Below are positions 24,312 through 31,291 of a DNA stretch of 38,101 bases, in pieces. Numbering within the stretch: position 1 is the stretch's first letter; the number at the start of each line of letters is the position of its first letter. The notes under the pieces were generated by a model. The model did no database searches. It was given only the letters and a program-made list of their open reading frames with translations, and was not told the origin of the DNA. The position numbers were made by a program, and so were the translations under genes. This DNA comes from Bacillus sp. AFS098217. Its GTDB lineage: Bacteria > Bacillota > Bacilli > Bacillales > Bacillaceae_G. The stretch is from assembly GCF_002551815.1 (NCBI RefSeq), contig NZ_NVPR01000030.1:31518-69618 (forward strand). Direction: 5' to 3'.

Positions 24312-24329
24312 TCTTACAATATTGTAAGA
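24312..24329. promoter_or_regulatory. Perfect 18-bp palindrome
   Basis: TCTTACAATATTGTAAGA equals its own reverse complement. It lies between the universal stress gene terminator and the 38-residue peptide gene and looks like a dimeric repressor operator. I cannot name the regulator. Confidence 0.45.
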
Positions 24330-24342
24330 TTTCTACCTACTA

Positions 24343-24369
24343 AAAAACAGACAGCATCATTGCTGTCTG
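24343..24369 (-). terminator. Terminator of the universal stress gene
   Basis: On the minus strand: GCAGACAGCA, loop, TGCTGTCTG followed by TTTTTT, right after the stop at 24370. Confidence 0.8.
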
Positions 24370-24792
24370 CTACTTTACAATCATCACCGGACATTTCACT
24401 CGTTTGGCTACTTTATGACTGACGCTGCCAAGTACCATTTCTTGCAATGCATTTAATCCCCTGCTCCCTACTATAACAAGATCAATGTCTCCTGTATTTA
24501 CGTATTGAACAAGTGTATCCCCTGGATCGCCATGTAAAATAGTAATTTTATATGGCACCTCTTCTTGCTGTAATACTGTCTCTATTTCTCTTAATCTATC
24601 TTTTCTACTAGCTGCAATTGTTTCTATATCTGTTTCCCCTTGAATAATATCTGTTTTTGCTGTTCCGTTATTTACGACATATACAACTTCAACGTTTGCT
24701 TCTGTATCATATTTCGCAATACGTGCCGCATGTTTCGCTGCACGAAACGCATATCCTGAACCATCGCATGCTAGTATAATCTGCTTGTACAT
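24370..24792 (-). CDS. Universal stress protein (UspA family, ATP-binding type)
   Basis: A 140-residue cytoplasmic Rossmann-like protein. It begins YKQIILACDGSGYAFRAAKH and ends with the nucleotide motif VGSRGLNALQEMVLGSVSHK (G-x2-G-x9-G-S), followed by VAKRVKCPVMIVK. The intact glycine motif indicates the ATP-binding subclass (MJ0577-like). AAAGGGG lies upstream of the ATG. Such proteins accumulate under starvation and other stresses; the precise role here is unknown. Confidence 0.92.
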   Translation of the reverse strand: MYKQIILACDGSGYAFRAAKHAARIAKYDTEANVEVVYVVNNGTAKTDIIQGETDIETIAASRKDRLREIETVLQQEEVPYKITILHGDPGDTLVQYVNTGDIDLVIVGSRGLNALQEMVLGSVSHKVAKRVKCPVMIVK

Positions 24793-24834
24793 ATGCTGAA
24801 TCCCCTTTCAGTATCATAATCGTATTATAATACA

Positions 24835-24866
24835 AAAATCCCCTTTCTGGTCTTCCAAAAGGGGAT
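24835..24866 (-). terminator. Terminator of the 85-residue gene
   Basis: On the minus strand AATCCCCTTT pairs with AAAGGGGATT, followed by TTTTG. It lies 90 bases beyond the stop at 24956. Confidence 0.6.
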
Positions 24867-24955
24867 TCATCTTTCACTAGCAGTTTGCTTATTATAAGTA
24901 GCTAATTCTGCGAACTACGTTCATTTAACCCTATTCTATTTACTCTCACACCATT

Positions 24956-25213
24956 TTACTCGTACTTCATAGCAACTTTATCAATTGCTGCTACAACTGA
25001 ATTATTCCGTACATGTAAATGTTTCACGTGAATCTTTTTCACGTTTCCTTCAAATAATACAGCACTAATTACCTTATCAACAATAACACTAAGACCTAAA
25101 TTATATTTTATGAGAACAATGGCAACTATTCCAATCATAACAAATGTATTACCTTTTGGAACTTTATGAAGGGTTAATACAGAGTTCCAATCAAATGTTT
25201 CAATAGACACCAT
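24956..25213 (-). CDS. Hypothetical 85-residue protein
   Basis: Starts MVSIETFDWNSVLTLHKVPK. It has one hydrophobic segment at about residues 22-38 (NTFVMIGIVAIVLIKYN) and a basic C-terminal half (GNVKKIHVKHLHVRNNSVV). No family recognised. The ribosome site is weak (AGAGAGAT). A minus-strand terminator downstream supports a transcript. It is divergent from the MFS gene at 25331. It could be a shortened relic of a longer membrane protein. Confidence 0.5.
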   Translation of the reverse strand: MVSIETFDWNSVLTLHKVPKGNTFVMIGIVAIVLIKYNLGLSVIVDKVISAVLFEGNVKKIHVKHLHVRNNSVVAAIDKVAMKYE

Positions 25214-25274
25214 AATTATCTCTCTACCTAAAAAGAAAGTTTTTTCAGAATTTTATTGAAACTTTTAGGAATAT

Positions 25275-25314
25275 CCATTAAAATTTATTTTAACGGTTAA
25301 ATAAATTTTAATGG
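25275..25314. promoter_or_regulatory. Inverted repeat with 16-bp perfect arms before an MFS gene
   Basis: CCATTAAAATTTATTT (25275-25290) and its exact complement (25299-25314) flank TAACGGTT. The right arm ends in the GG of the ribosome site GGAAGGGTG. It could be an operator for the ArsR-like regulator encoded downstream, or an RNA hairpin limiting translation. Confidence 0.55.
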
Positions 25315-25330
25315 AAGGGTGTAATATTGA

Positions 25331-26596
25331 ATGAACAATAATGTTGTAAGGCAAGAAATACCGATTTACAAAAACATCTCCTTTTTATTACTATGGCTTG
25401 GAAATGCGGTTTCCAGTATCGGCAGCGCCTTTTATTCTATGACTATTATGTGGATTGTATTTACAACAAACAGATCCACACTCGACTCTGCATTTGTTCT
25501 CATTGCTATGATGGTTGCACAAATGATTATTTCACCAATAGCTGGTGTTTTTGCAGATCGATATAATCGAAAAGCAATTCTTTTTTTGACCCATATTGCC
25601 TCTTGTATTGTTGTACTTTGTATATTAGCCATTTATCTGTCTACCCATCAAATTTCACTCTACATCGCCATACTCTCTACCTTTCTTTTAAATGTTTTAA
25701 CAACTTTTTTAGGGCCAACTGAAGCATCTGTTTTACCCGAAATCGTTGGAAAAGAGAACTATGCAAAGTATTACGGACAATTTAGGGCCGTCAATCAAAC
25801 AGCTCATCTCATCGGCCACGGTCTCGCTGGCTTTATGGTTGTTTGGCTCGGTGCTACTTTTTCTATCACGCTTAATGCCTTTACATTTTTATTCGTAGCC
25901 ATTTGTGTCATGCTAGCAAAGATTCCAGCTCACTCTGGCCAGCATCAGACCATTTCTAAAGAGAAAGTAAATTGGATTCAAGATATGAAAGAAGGTTGGC
26001 GCTATATTCACACATATCCTTATATAAAAGGACTTATTTTTATTGGATTTATTGTAAATATTGGTGCTGGCTTATTAAATCCACTATTCCCTGCTCTCGC
26101 TTATAAAATTACAGGTGGTCCAGAAAGTCTTGGAATCATGAGTATGTGCTACACAATTGGAGGTATTATTAGTGGGTTCCTTGCAGGCTACATCGGAAAG
26201 AGGTTAAAAAAAGGATCTCTATTAAGCGGAAGCATTTTCTTGTCCGCTTTCGCTATGGTTGGACTTGCGCTTTCCATGTCTATTTGGACAGTTCTATGTT
26301 TTCTATTCATCATCTCCTTTTTTCTTACTCTATTCATGGTGATTGATGAAACGATTACGGTACTTCTTGTAGATCAAAGTTATCGAGGAAGGATTGATGG
26401 CTTAGCGGGTACTATCCTTACTTCATCCATGCCGATTACAATGCTCCTTAGCGGATGGCTTGCAGATGCTTATGGAATTACACTACTTATTCTACTAGGA
26501 AGTATATTCTTCTTTTTAGGAGCTGGAATCGCCTTTAAAAACCCTCATATTCGAAATGTATCTATAGAAACGAAAGCAACGGAAGTAACTTTTTAG
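25331..26596 (+). CDS. MFS exporter (MFS_3/MefA-like)
   Basis: A 421-residue transporter with about 12 membrane segments. It begins with a short polar N-terminus and FLLLWLGNAVSSIGSAFYSM, which is characteristic of the MefA/enterobactin-exporter type (MFS_3). The helix 2-3 loop is GVFADRYNRKAILF (about residues 74-87). A longer cytoplasmic loop (SGQHQTISKEKVNWIQDMKE) divides the halves. The substrate is unknown; macrolides or siderophores are family precedents. GGAAGGGTG lies 9 bases before the ATG. Followed after 97 bases by an ArsR-like regulator on the same strand. Confidence 0.9.
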   Translation: MNNNVVRQEIPIYKNISFLLLWLGNAVSSIGSAFYSMTIMWIVFTTNRSTLDSAFVLIAMMVAQMIISPIAGVFADRYNRKAILFLTHIASCIVVLCILAIYLSTHQISLYIAILSTFLLNVLTTFLGPTEASVLPEIVGKENYAKYYGQFRAVNQTAHLIGHGLAGFMVVWLGATFSITLNAFTFLFVAICVMLAKIPAHSGQHQTISKEKVNWIQDMKEGWRYIHTYPYIKGLIFIGFIVNIGAGLLNPLFPALAYKITGGPESLGIMSMCYTIGGIISGFLAGYIGKRLKKGSLLSGSIFLSAFAMVGLALSMSIWTVLCFLFIISFFLTLFMVIDETITVLLVDQSYRGRIDGLAGTILTSSMPITMLLSGWLADAYGITLLILLGSIFFFLGAGIAFKNPHIRNVSIETKATEVTF

Positions 26597-26619
26597 TAAA
26601 TGGATTCTTTTCTCCTTCA

Positions 26620-26633
26620 TCATTACGTAATGA
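26620..26633. promoter_or_regulatory. Perfect 14-bp palindrome before the ArsR-like gene
   Basis: TCATTACGTAATGA, with a second dyad TTATTA/TAATAA at 26645-26659. They flank a possible promoter (ATGACA, 17 bases, TTAATA). Likely an autoregulatory site. Confidence 0.4.
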
Positions 26634-26693
26634 CAATAGACGTGTTATTATTTTAATAATCAAACAAATCCTCACGTTGAAGGAGTCATTTTT

Positions 26694-27254
26694 ATGAATA
26701 TAACCGAACTTGCATTATATAAATTATTATGTGATCCGAAGCGTCAAAGCATTCTACACTACGCAGCAGAACGACCAATTACTGTAAAAGAACTTGCCGA
26801 AAAGTTAAATGAAAAACAATCCCGCCTATACTATCATGTCAAAAAGCTAGAAGAAGCTGGTGTATTAGAAGTTGTGGAAACAAAAGCAATCGGTAATTTA
26901 ACCGAAAAATATTACCATACAAAAGATGCTGTATATACAATTTCTGACACTCTTCAGAAAGAGCATAATGACGAAATTATGAATCACACAAGACATATTA
27001 TTGAAACTGGCTTAAAAAAAATTCATTTAAGTATGAAAAATGATATTGAAGACGTTCCATCTATGATAGCCACTATGTATCACAACCAAACTGAAGAAGA
27101 ATGGGCGGAGACATGTGACAACATTATCAAACAAGTAAGACCATCACAGAATCCAGACACTTTAAATTTAACTGCTCCTAATAACGAAAAAACAAAGTCG
27201 CGAAAAACAAATAACTACGCCTATGTTTTCATGAGTTATCGTATAGATGACTAA
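26694..27254 (+). CDS. ArsR-type winged-helix regulator
   Basis: A 186-residue protein with an N-terminal helix-turn-helix of the ArsR/HTH_20 type: LLCDPKRQSILHYAAERPIT, VKELAEKLNEKQSRLYYHVK and KLEEAGVLEVVETKAIGNLT (about residues 9-70). The C-terminal half is helical and ends in a basic, poorly conserved tail (NNEKTKSRKTNNYAYVF). No metal-binding cysteines are seen, so it is not a metal sensor of the classic kind. GGAG lies 8 bases before the ATG. Position suggests it controls the preceding MFS gene. Confidence 0.88.
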   Translation: MNITELALYKLLCDPKRQSILHYAAERPITVKELAEKLNEKQSRLYYHVKKLEEAGVLEVVETKAIGNLTEKYYHTKDAVYTISDTLQKEHNDEIMNHTRHIIETGLKKIHLSMKNDIEDVPSMIATMYHNQTEEEWAETCDNIIKQVRPSQNPDTLNLTAPNNEKTKSRKTNNYAYVFMSYRIDD

Positions 27255-27256
27255 GA

Positions 27257-27282
27257 AAAGACGCTGCATCCGCAGCGTCTTT
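27257..27282 (+). terminator. Terminator after the ArsR-like gene
   Basis: An 11-bp stem, AAAGACGCTGC and complement, with a tetraloop and ending TTTCTC. It probably also serves the convergent lipoprotein gene. Confidence 0.85.
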
Positions 27283-27287
27283 CTCAT

Positions 27288-28538
27288 TTAATGTCCACTA
27301 TGCCCCTCACCATTCTCCTGGACAATCTCTAATCTCTCATCTAATATCCCTTGCGTTTCAAACGAAATATTTTCCGTATTCCCTAATAAGAAACCATGAT
27401 TATATGGTCCTAACGTTGGATCATCCTTAAACTTTGGTTGTATTGTTGCCAGTAAATCGTACACTGGTTGCGAAACTTTTCCTTTATCTAATAATAGGAC
27501 AGGGGCATGTTTCCCCATATGTGAAAACGGCGCGCCAGCAATTGCTAAGTCCGGTGTTTCTGTTGAAACAAATGCAACGCCATGTCCTGGTTTTGTGAAT
27601 CCCCAGCCAAATTTCGTTTTCTCATCTTTGAACTTAGCAAAGGCGATAGAGTTTTCTGTTGGAGTTTCTCCGCTAATACGCGTTACTTTCCCATACTTCT
27701 CTAACTGTTTCTCTACCTCTTTTGAAATAATTTTTTCTGGCCCTAAAACATATATATTCGCCTTCCCTTTTCTTGCTTTTAACGCCTCAATTGTCGCTTC
27801 CGGCACTTTATCTTTTCCTACATATAAAAGGGGCTCCGGCATATGAGCAATCCAGTTCACCGCTGGGGTTGTATATGAACGGCCTTCTTCTTCAGACGAA
27901 CCAATAATAACGCTATCTGGGTACTTCCCTGTTATATCGGCATACTCTTTATCAACATCTTTCGCAAAAGTCGCTGGATCCGTTTCTTTTATTTGTTTTA
28001 CCTTATATTCTTTCAATTGGTCTAATACAGAAGATTCTACATCCCCCATCACCATAATTTGTGTTCCATCTTTTGTTCCGAGCGGATTTAATCGTTTGAT
28101 TTCTTGTAACCTAGCCTCTGGGATACTTTCTTTATTCATAAATAAAATAGGTCCATTGTTTGGATGATGAATAAGATCCGCACTAGTAGTCCCAAGTTGC
28201 CACTGGTTAGCTGGCACTAAAATCACTGCTCCCGGTTGATTCTCTTTATGAGTCGCTGGCCAAATTGTCTGTGATGCTAATACCGCCATTTGCACAGGAT
28301 CATTTGTATTCAGTCTTGTTATATTTTTTAAACTTGTTGTTAACAAGTTACTCGATGCATTCGCATTCATTTCTTTCGGTGCCATCGCTTCATGATTCAT
28401 TTTCATTTCTTTCTGATGCTCATTCTTCTGCTCTTTTGCACCTTCCGTTTTCTTTTGTTCCATACTTGTTTGCCCGCACGCTGCAAGTCCAATCGTTGCA
28501 ATTATTGTCATACTCAAAACTCGAGCTATTTTTTTCAC
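27288..28538 (-). CDS. Lipoprotein with three cell-wall-binding (CWB2-like) repeats
   Basis: A 416-residue surface lipoprotein. I place the start at a GTG because GGAGGGG lies 5 bases upstream; a longer frame to 28658 has no ribosome site. Then comes a signal MKKIARVLSMTIIATIGLAA with the lipidated Cys at 21. A charged Lys/Glu/Met/His-rich linker follows (about 25-65, including MKMNHEAMAPKEMN). Three repeats resemble the CW_binding_2 fold at about 75-185, 205-300 and 320-385, the clearest being DLAIAGAPFSHMGKHAPVLL. In other Gram-positives these repeats hold proteins to anionic wall polymers. The Met/His-rich linker could bind metal (inference). Divergent from a two-component system. Confidence 0.85.
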   Translation of the reverse strand: MKKIARVLSMTIIATIGLAACGQTSMEQKKTEGAKEQKNEHQKEMKMNHEAMAPKEMNANASSNLLTTSLKNITRLNTNDPVQMAVLASQTIWPATHKENQPGAVILVPANQWQLGTTSADLIHHPNNGPILFMNKESIPEARLQEIKRLNPLGTKDGTQIMVMGDVESSVLDQLKEYKVKQIKETDPATFAKDVDKEYADITGKYPDSVIIGSSEEEGRSYTTPAVNWIAHMPEPLLYVGKDKVPEATIEALKARKGKANIYVLGPEKIISKEVEKQLEKYGKVTRISGETPTENSIAFAKFKDEKTKFGWGFTKPGHGVAFVSTETPDLAIAGAPFSHMGKHAPVLLLDKGKVSQPVYDLLATIQPKFKDDPTLGPYNHGFLLGNTENISFETQGILDERLEIVQENGEGHSGH

Positions 28539-28626
28539 TATATCCCCTCCATATCCATCATTTTTAAGCCTATATCCTTTACCTAAAATGTAAATTTCAA
28601 TTATACGATAACAAGCAATTTTGAAG

Positions 28627-28651
28627 AAATTATGCAGATGCATCATAATTT
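28627..28651. promoter_or_regulatory. Inverted repeat between lipoprotein and two-component genes
   Basis: AAATTATG and CATAATTT are perfect 8-bp arms 9 bases apart. They sit between the divergent genes, upstream of the response regulator promoter. A possible site for the response regulator. Confidence 0.4.
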
Positions 28652-28661
28652 GCACCATTTC

Positions 28662-28689
28662 TTCACGATTTTGCGTTACACTATATATA
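28662..28689 (+). promoter_or_regulatory. Candidate promoter of the two-component operon
   Basis: TTCACG, 16-base spacer, TATATA. The family B repeat begins immediately downstream, so it would be part of the 5' leader. Confidence 0.35.
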
Positions 28690-28690
28690 T

Positions 28691-28787
28691 AAAGTTGAAT
28701 ATAAAATCAGTGGGGAGTTCTTCACCCCACACTGATTATTAGCCCTGACCAATTGGGCTTTTACTGCCAGTTCATGCAGGATAACGA
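28691..28787 (+). repeat. Dispersed hairpin repeat, family B (copy 4)
   Basis: AAAGTTGAATATAAAATCAG, a TGGGG...CCCCA hairpin, CTGATTATTAGCCCTGACCA, a GGGCTTTTACTG block and the end GCAGGATAA. It ends only 10 bases before the ribosome site of the response regulator gene. Confidence 0.6.
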
Positions 28788-28810
28788 ATACAAATATGGA
28801 GGATACTTCT

Positions 28811-29503
28811 ATGATTGATATACTACTCGTAGATGATGAACCAAGAATGCTAGAATTATTAACCCTGTATCTTACTCCTAGAGGATATAACTGCATCTCT
28901 GTAACTTCAGGACAAGAAGCCATTTCCTATATAGAAAACCAAAGTTTTAAATTCATTCTTCTCGATATTATGATGCCGAAAATGGATGGATGGGAAACCT
29001 GCAAAAAAATCCGTTTATTTAGCAATATCCCTATTATTATGGTGACCGCTCGAGACCAAACGATAGATGCTGTTCAAGGATTAAAAATCGGAGCTGATGA
29101 TTACATAACGAAGCCTTTCCATGAAGATGAGCTATTCGCACGAATTGAAGCTGTCCTGCGCCGCACGAATCAGCATGAGCAAATACAATATAGAGGGATT
29201 TTATGGGATGAGGCAAAACACTTTATTTCTGTTTATGAACAAGAGATTTTGCTTACACCAATTGAATTTTCTTTACTTGGATTATTTTTGCGCCATGTGG
29301 ATTATGTACTCAGCCGTGATCAACTCATTGAACGAATTTGGGGGCTGAACACAAATACAGAAGATCGTACCGTAGATTCTCATATTCGTAATTTACGTGA
29401 TAAATTACGAAAGGCCGATTTTCCAATTGATGCACATTTAAAAACAGTGTATGGGGTTGGCTATCGATGGATTGATACTAAAAACAAAGGAGTAGTGCAA
29501 TGA
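28811..29503 (+). CDS. OmpR-family response regulator
   Basis: A 230-residue two-domain regulator. The receiver has the acidic pair in ILLVDDEPR (Asp8, Asp9), the phosphoacceptor in FILLDIMMPKMDGWE (Asp52), the Thr in MVTARDQT and the Lys in DYITKPF. The C-terminal winged helix (about 130-228) has LTPIEFSLLGLFLRH and RTVDSHIRNLRDKLRKADFP. The ATG at 28796 overlaps the ribosome site; GGAGGAT lies 7 bases before the chosen start. It overlaps the kinase gene by 4 bases (ATGA). The target may include the divergent lipoprotein. Confidence 0.94.
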   Translation: MIDILLVDDEPRMLELLTLYLTPRGYNCISVTSGQEAISYIENQSFKFILLDIMMPKMDGWETCKKIRLFSNIPIIMVTARDQTIDAVQGLKIGADDYITKPFHEDELFARIEAVLRRTNQHEQIQYRGILWDEAKHFISVYEQEILLTPIEFSLLGLFLRHVDYVLSRDQLIERIWGLNTNTEDRTVDSHIRNLRDKLRKADFPIDAHLKTVYGVGYRWIDTKNKGVVQ

Positions 29504-30888
29504 AACGAATCTCTGTTCAACTTGGATTTTATTTTTTAATTGTTACCCTTTTAATTGAAAGCGTCCTATTTTTATCACTTTACTACAGCCTTGTCAATAC
29601 GAGAGTAAATGAAGAGATGACAGCATTATTAAAGCGTGGAAACAGCCACCGAGATGTACTTGAGAAGTATTTTGATTCGCAAACAATCTCTCATGTCGCG
29701 TTAATGGAGTCAGAAGCTGAAACAACGGTTGTCATTACAAATGCTGACAAAAAGGTATTGGCTAAGTCGAATCAGATCGATTCCACTATCAAGAAACATA
29801 TTACAGAAATGACAACAAGTGCGAATCATAACGGAACCATCATAGAAAATCATTGGAAAACCGCTAATTATATATGTACAGTCAGTCCTATTGTAATTGA
29901 AGGCAAGACAGAAGGTTATGTGTATATGTTCAATCGAACAAGTTCGATTAAACATATGATTGATGGACTAACAAAGCAGTTTATCATTGCCGGTATCGTT
30001 ACTTTTATATTAACAGCTATTACAATTTTCCTACTATCACGCTTATTAACAAAACCGCTCCTTCGTATGAAGCATGCTACTGAAAAAATGAGTCGCGGTG
30101 ATTTATCTGTCTCTTTAACTACTACTCGAAACGATGAAATTGGCGAACTTGCAGCGTCTATTCAAACACTTGCAAGTGATCTACATTATATGAAAAAAGA
30201 ACGAAGTGAATTTTTAGCAAGCATCGCTCATGAACTAAGAACACCTTTGACTTATGTAAGAGGATATGCAGATATCGTGTTAAAAGAAGAGACATCGCCT
30301 AGGCTGCGCCAAAGATATTTAACGATTATCAAAGACGAATCTGATTATATTACTAATTTAGTACAAGACTTATTCTTGCTTGCTCAACTGGAAAAGCACA
30401 ATTTTTCGGTTCAAGTAAAGGAAGTACATTTACAACCCTTTCTTACTCGCATTGTTACAAAATTAAATATTATGTCTGAAGCAAAACATATCGACGTTGC
30501 TTTAATATGCCCTTCTTCACTCTCTATACCTCTTGATGAGCAACGCTTTGAACAAGTTATCGTTAATATTTTAACCAATGCGTGTAGATATTCAGGTGAA
30601 CATTCTGAGATTACAATCTCTGTTACAAACCATCAAACACATATTGAAATTTCCATTCAAGATACAGGTGAAGGCATTCCAGAAGAAGATATTCCTCACA
30701 TTTTTGAACGCTTTTATCGCGTTGATAAAGCAAGATCCCGTGCTACTGGTGGCACTGGATTAGGACTTACCATTGTCAAAGAAATCGTAGAACTACATGA
30801 TGGAAATATTACTGTTGAAAGTAAAATAAATGAAGGGACTTGTTTTACTATTACTTTACCGTTAAAAAAAGAGAGTGAATCTATATGA
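29500..30888 (+). CDS. Membrane sensor histidine kinase
   Basis: A 462-residue kinase. TM1 spans about residues 8-30, an extracytoplasmic sensor of about 130 residues follows, and TM2 about 161-181. Then come HAMP (RLLTKPLLRMKHATEKMSRG onward), HisKA with the phosphorylated His244 in FLASIAHELRTPLTYVRGYA, and a HATPase domain: N box NILTNACRYS, G1 DTGEGIPEEDI, F box HIFERFYRVD, G2 GGTGLGLTIVKEIVELHDG. All catalytic boxes are intact. The ligand is unknown. It is the cognate partner of the response regulator just upstream. Confidence 0.94.
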   Translation: MKRISVQLGFYFLIVTLLIESVLFLSLYYSLVNTRVNEEMTALLKRGNSHRDVLEKYFDSQTISHVALMESEAETTVVITNADKKVLAKSNQIDSTIKKHITEMTTSANHNGTIIENHWKTANYICTVSPIVIEGKTEGYVYMFNRTSSIKHMIDGLTKQFIIAGIVTFILTAITIFLLSRLLTKPLLRMKHATEKMSRGDLSVSLTTTRNDEIGELAASIQTLASDLHYMKKERSEFLASIAHELRTPLTYVRGYADIVLKEETSPRLRQRYLTIIKDESDYITNLVQDLFLLAQLEKHNFSVQVKEVHLQPFLTRIVTKLNIMSEAKHIDVALICPSSLSIPLDEQRFEQVIVNILTNACRYSGEHSEITISVTNHQTHIEISIQDTGEGIPEEDIPHIFERFYRVDKARSRATGGTGLGLTIVKEIVELHDGNITVESKINEGTCFTITLPLKKESESI

Positions 30889-30906
30889 TTCTACTCTCTT
30901 TTTTCT
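30869..30906. terminator. Convergent terminator of kinase and OsmC-like genes
   Basis: AAAGAGAGT and ACTCTCTTTT pair around the kinase stop codon. T-rich on the plus strand and A-rich on the other side, so usable in both directions. Confidence 0.7.
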
Positions 30907-30907
30907 C

Positions 30908-31291
30908 TTACTCATTTTCAATTAACTCAATTGTTTCCGTAATCTTTATACTCTCTTTCACGGATTGAGCGATCGTACAATTCTTCACTGCAAGTTCTAA
31001 TGCCTTCTCTAACTGTACTTGTGTAATTCCTTTTGCTTTTATTTTATAGTGCAAATGCATACTTTCCACCGGTCTTGGTAAAACTTCACTTCTTCCAATT
31101 TCAGTTTCAATTGTAAATACATCATATGGAATACGCTTTTTTTCTAAAATCGTTCGAAAAACAATCGCACTACATCCCGCAATAGAGGAAACGAATAATT
31201 CTAACGGTGTATACCCGCTTTCTTTGCCAATTTGTAATTGTCCATGTGAAAGTTCTGTACTTATATCATCATGCTTGACTGTTAGTTTCAT
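30908..31291 (-). CDS. OsmC/Ohr-family protein
   Basis: A 127-residue OsmC-like protein. It has GYTPLELFVSSIAGCSAIVF (about residues 25-44) with one conserved Cys and a second Cys in AVKNCTIAQSVKESI (about 108), the usual pair for thiol-dependent peroxide reduction in this superfamily. The central YDVFTIETEIGRSEVLPRPV strand region is typical of the YhfA branch. It begins inside the 3' end of the amino-acid permease gene (23-base overlap) with GGAGATGGGAACAAC upstream, so the pair is probably co-transcribed. Whether it truly reduces organic hydroperoxides is not certain. Confidence 0.88.
   Translation of the reverse strand: MKLTVKHDDISTELSHGQLQIGKESGYTPLELFVSSIAGCSAIVFRTILEKKRIPYDVFTIETEIGRSEVLPRPVESMHLHYKIKAKGITQVQLEKALELAVKNCTIAQSVKESIKITETIELIENE

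Noticed and set aside
28627-28651. Possible PlcR box between the lipoprotein and two-component genes
   Set aside because: TATG and CATA are present but the spacing is one base too long and the inner A/T do not fit.
28539-28658. 40-residue N-terminal extension of the lipoprotein
   Set aside because: It lacks a ribosome site and would bury the lipoprotein signal; the GTG at 28538 has GGAGGGG upstream.
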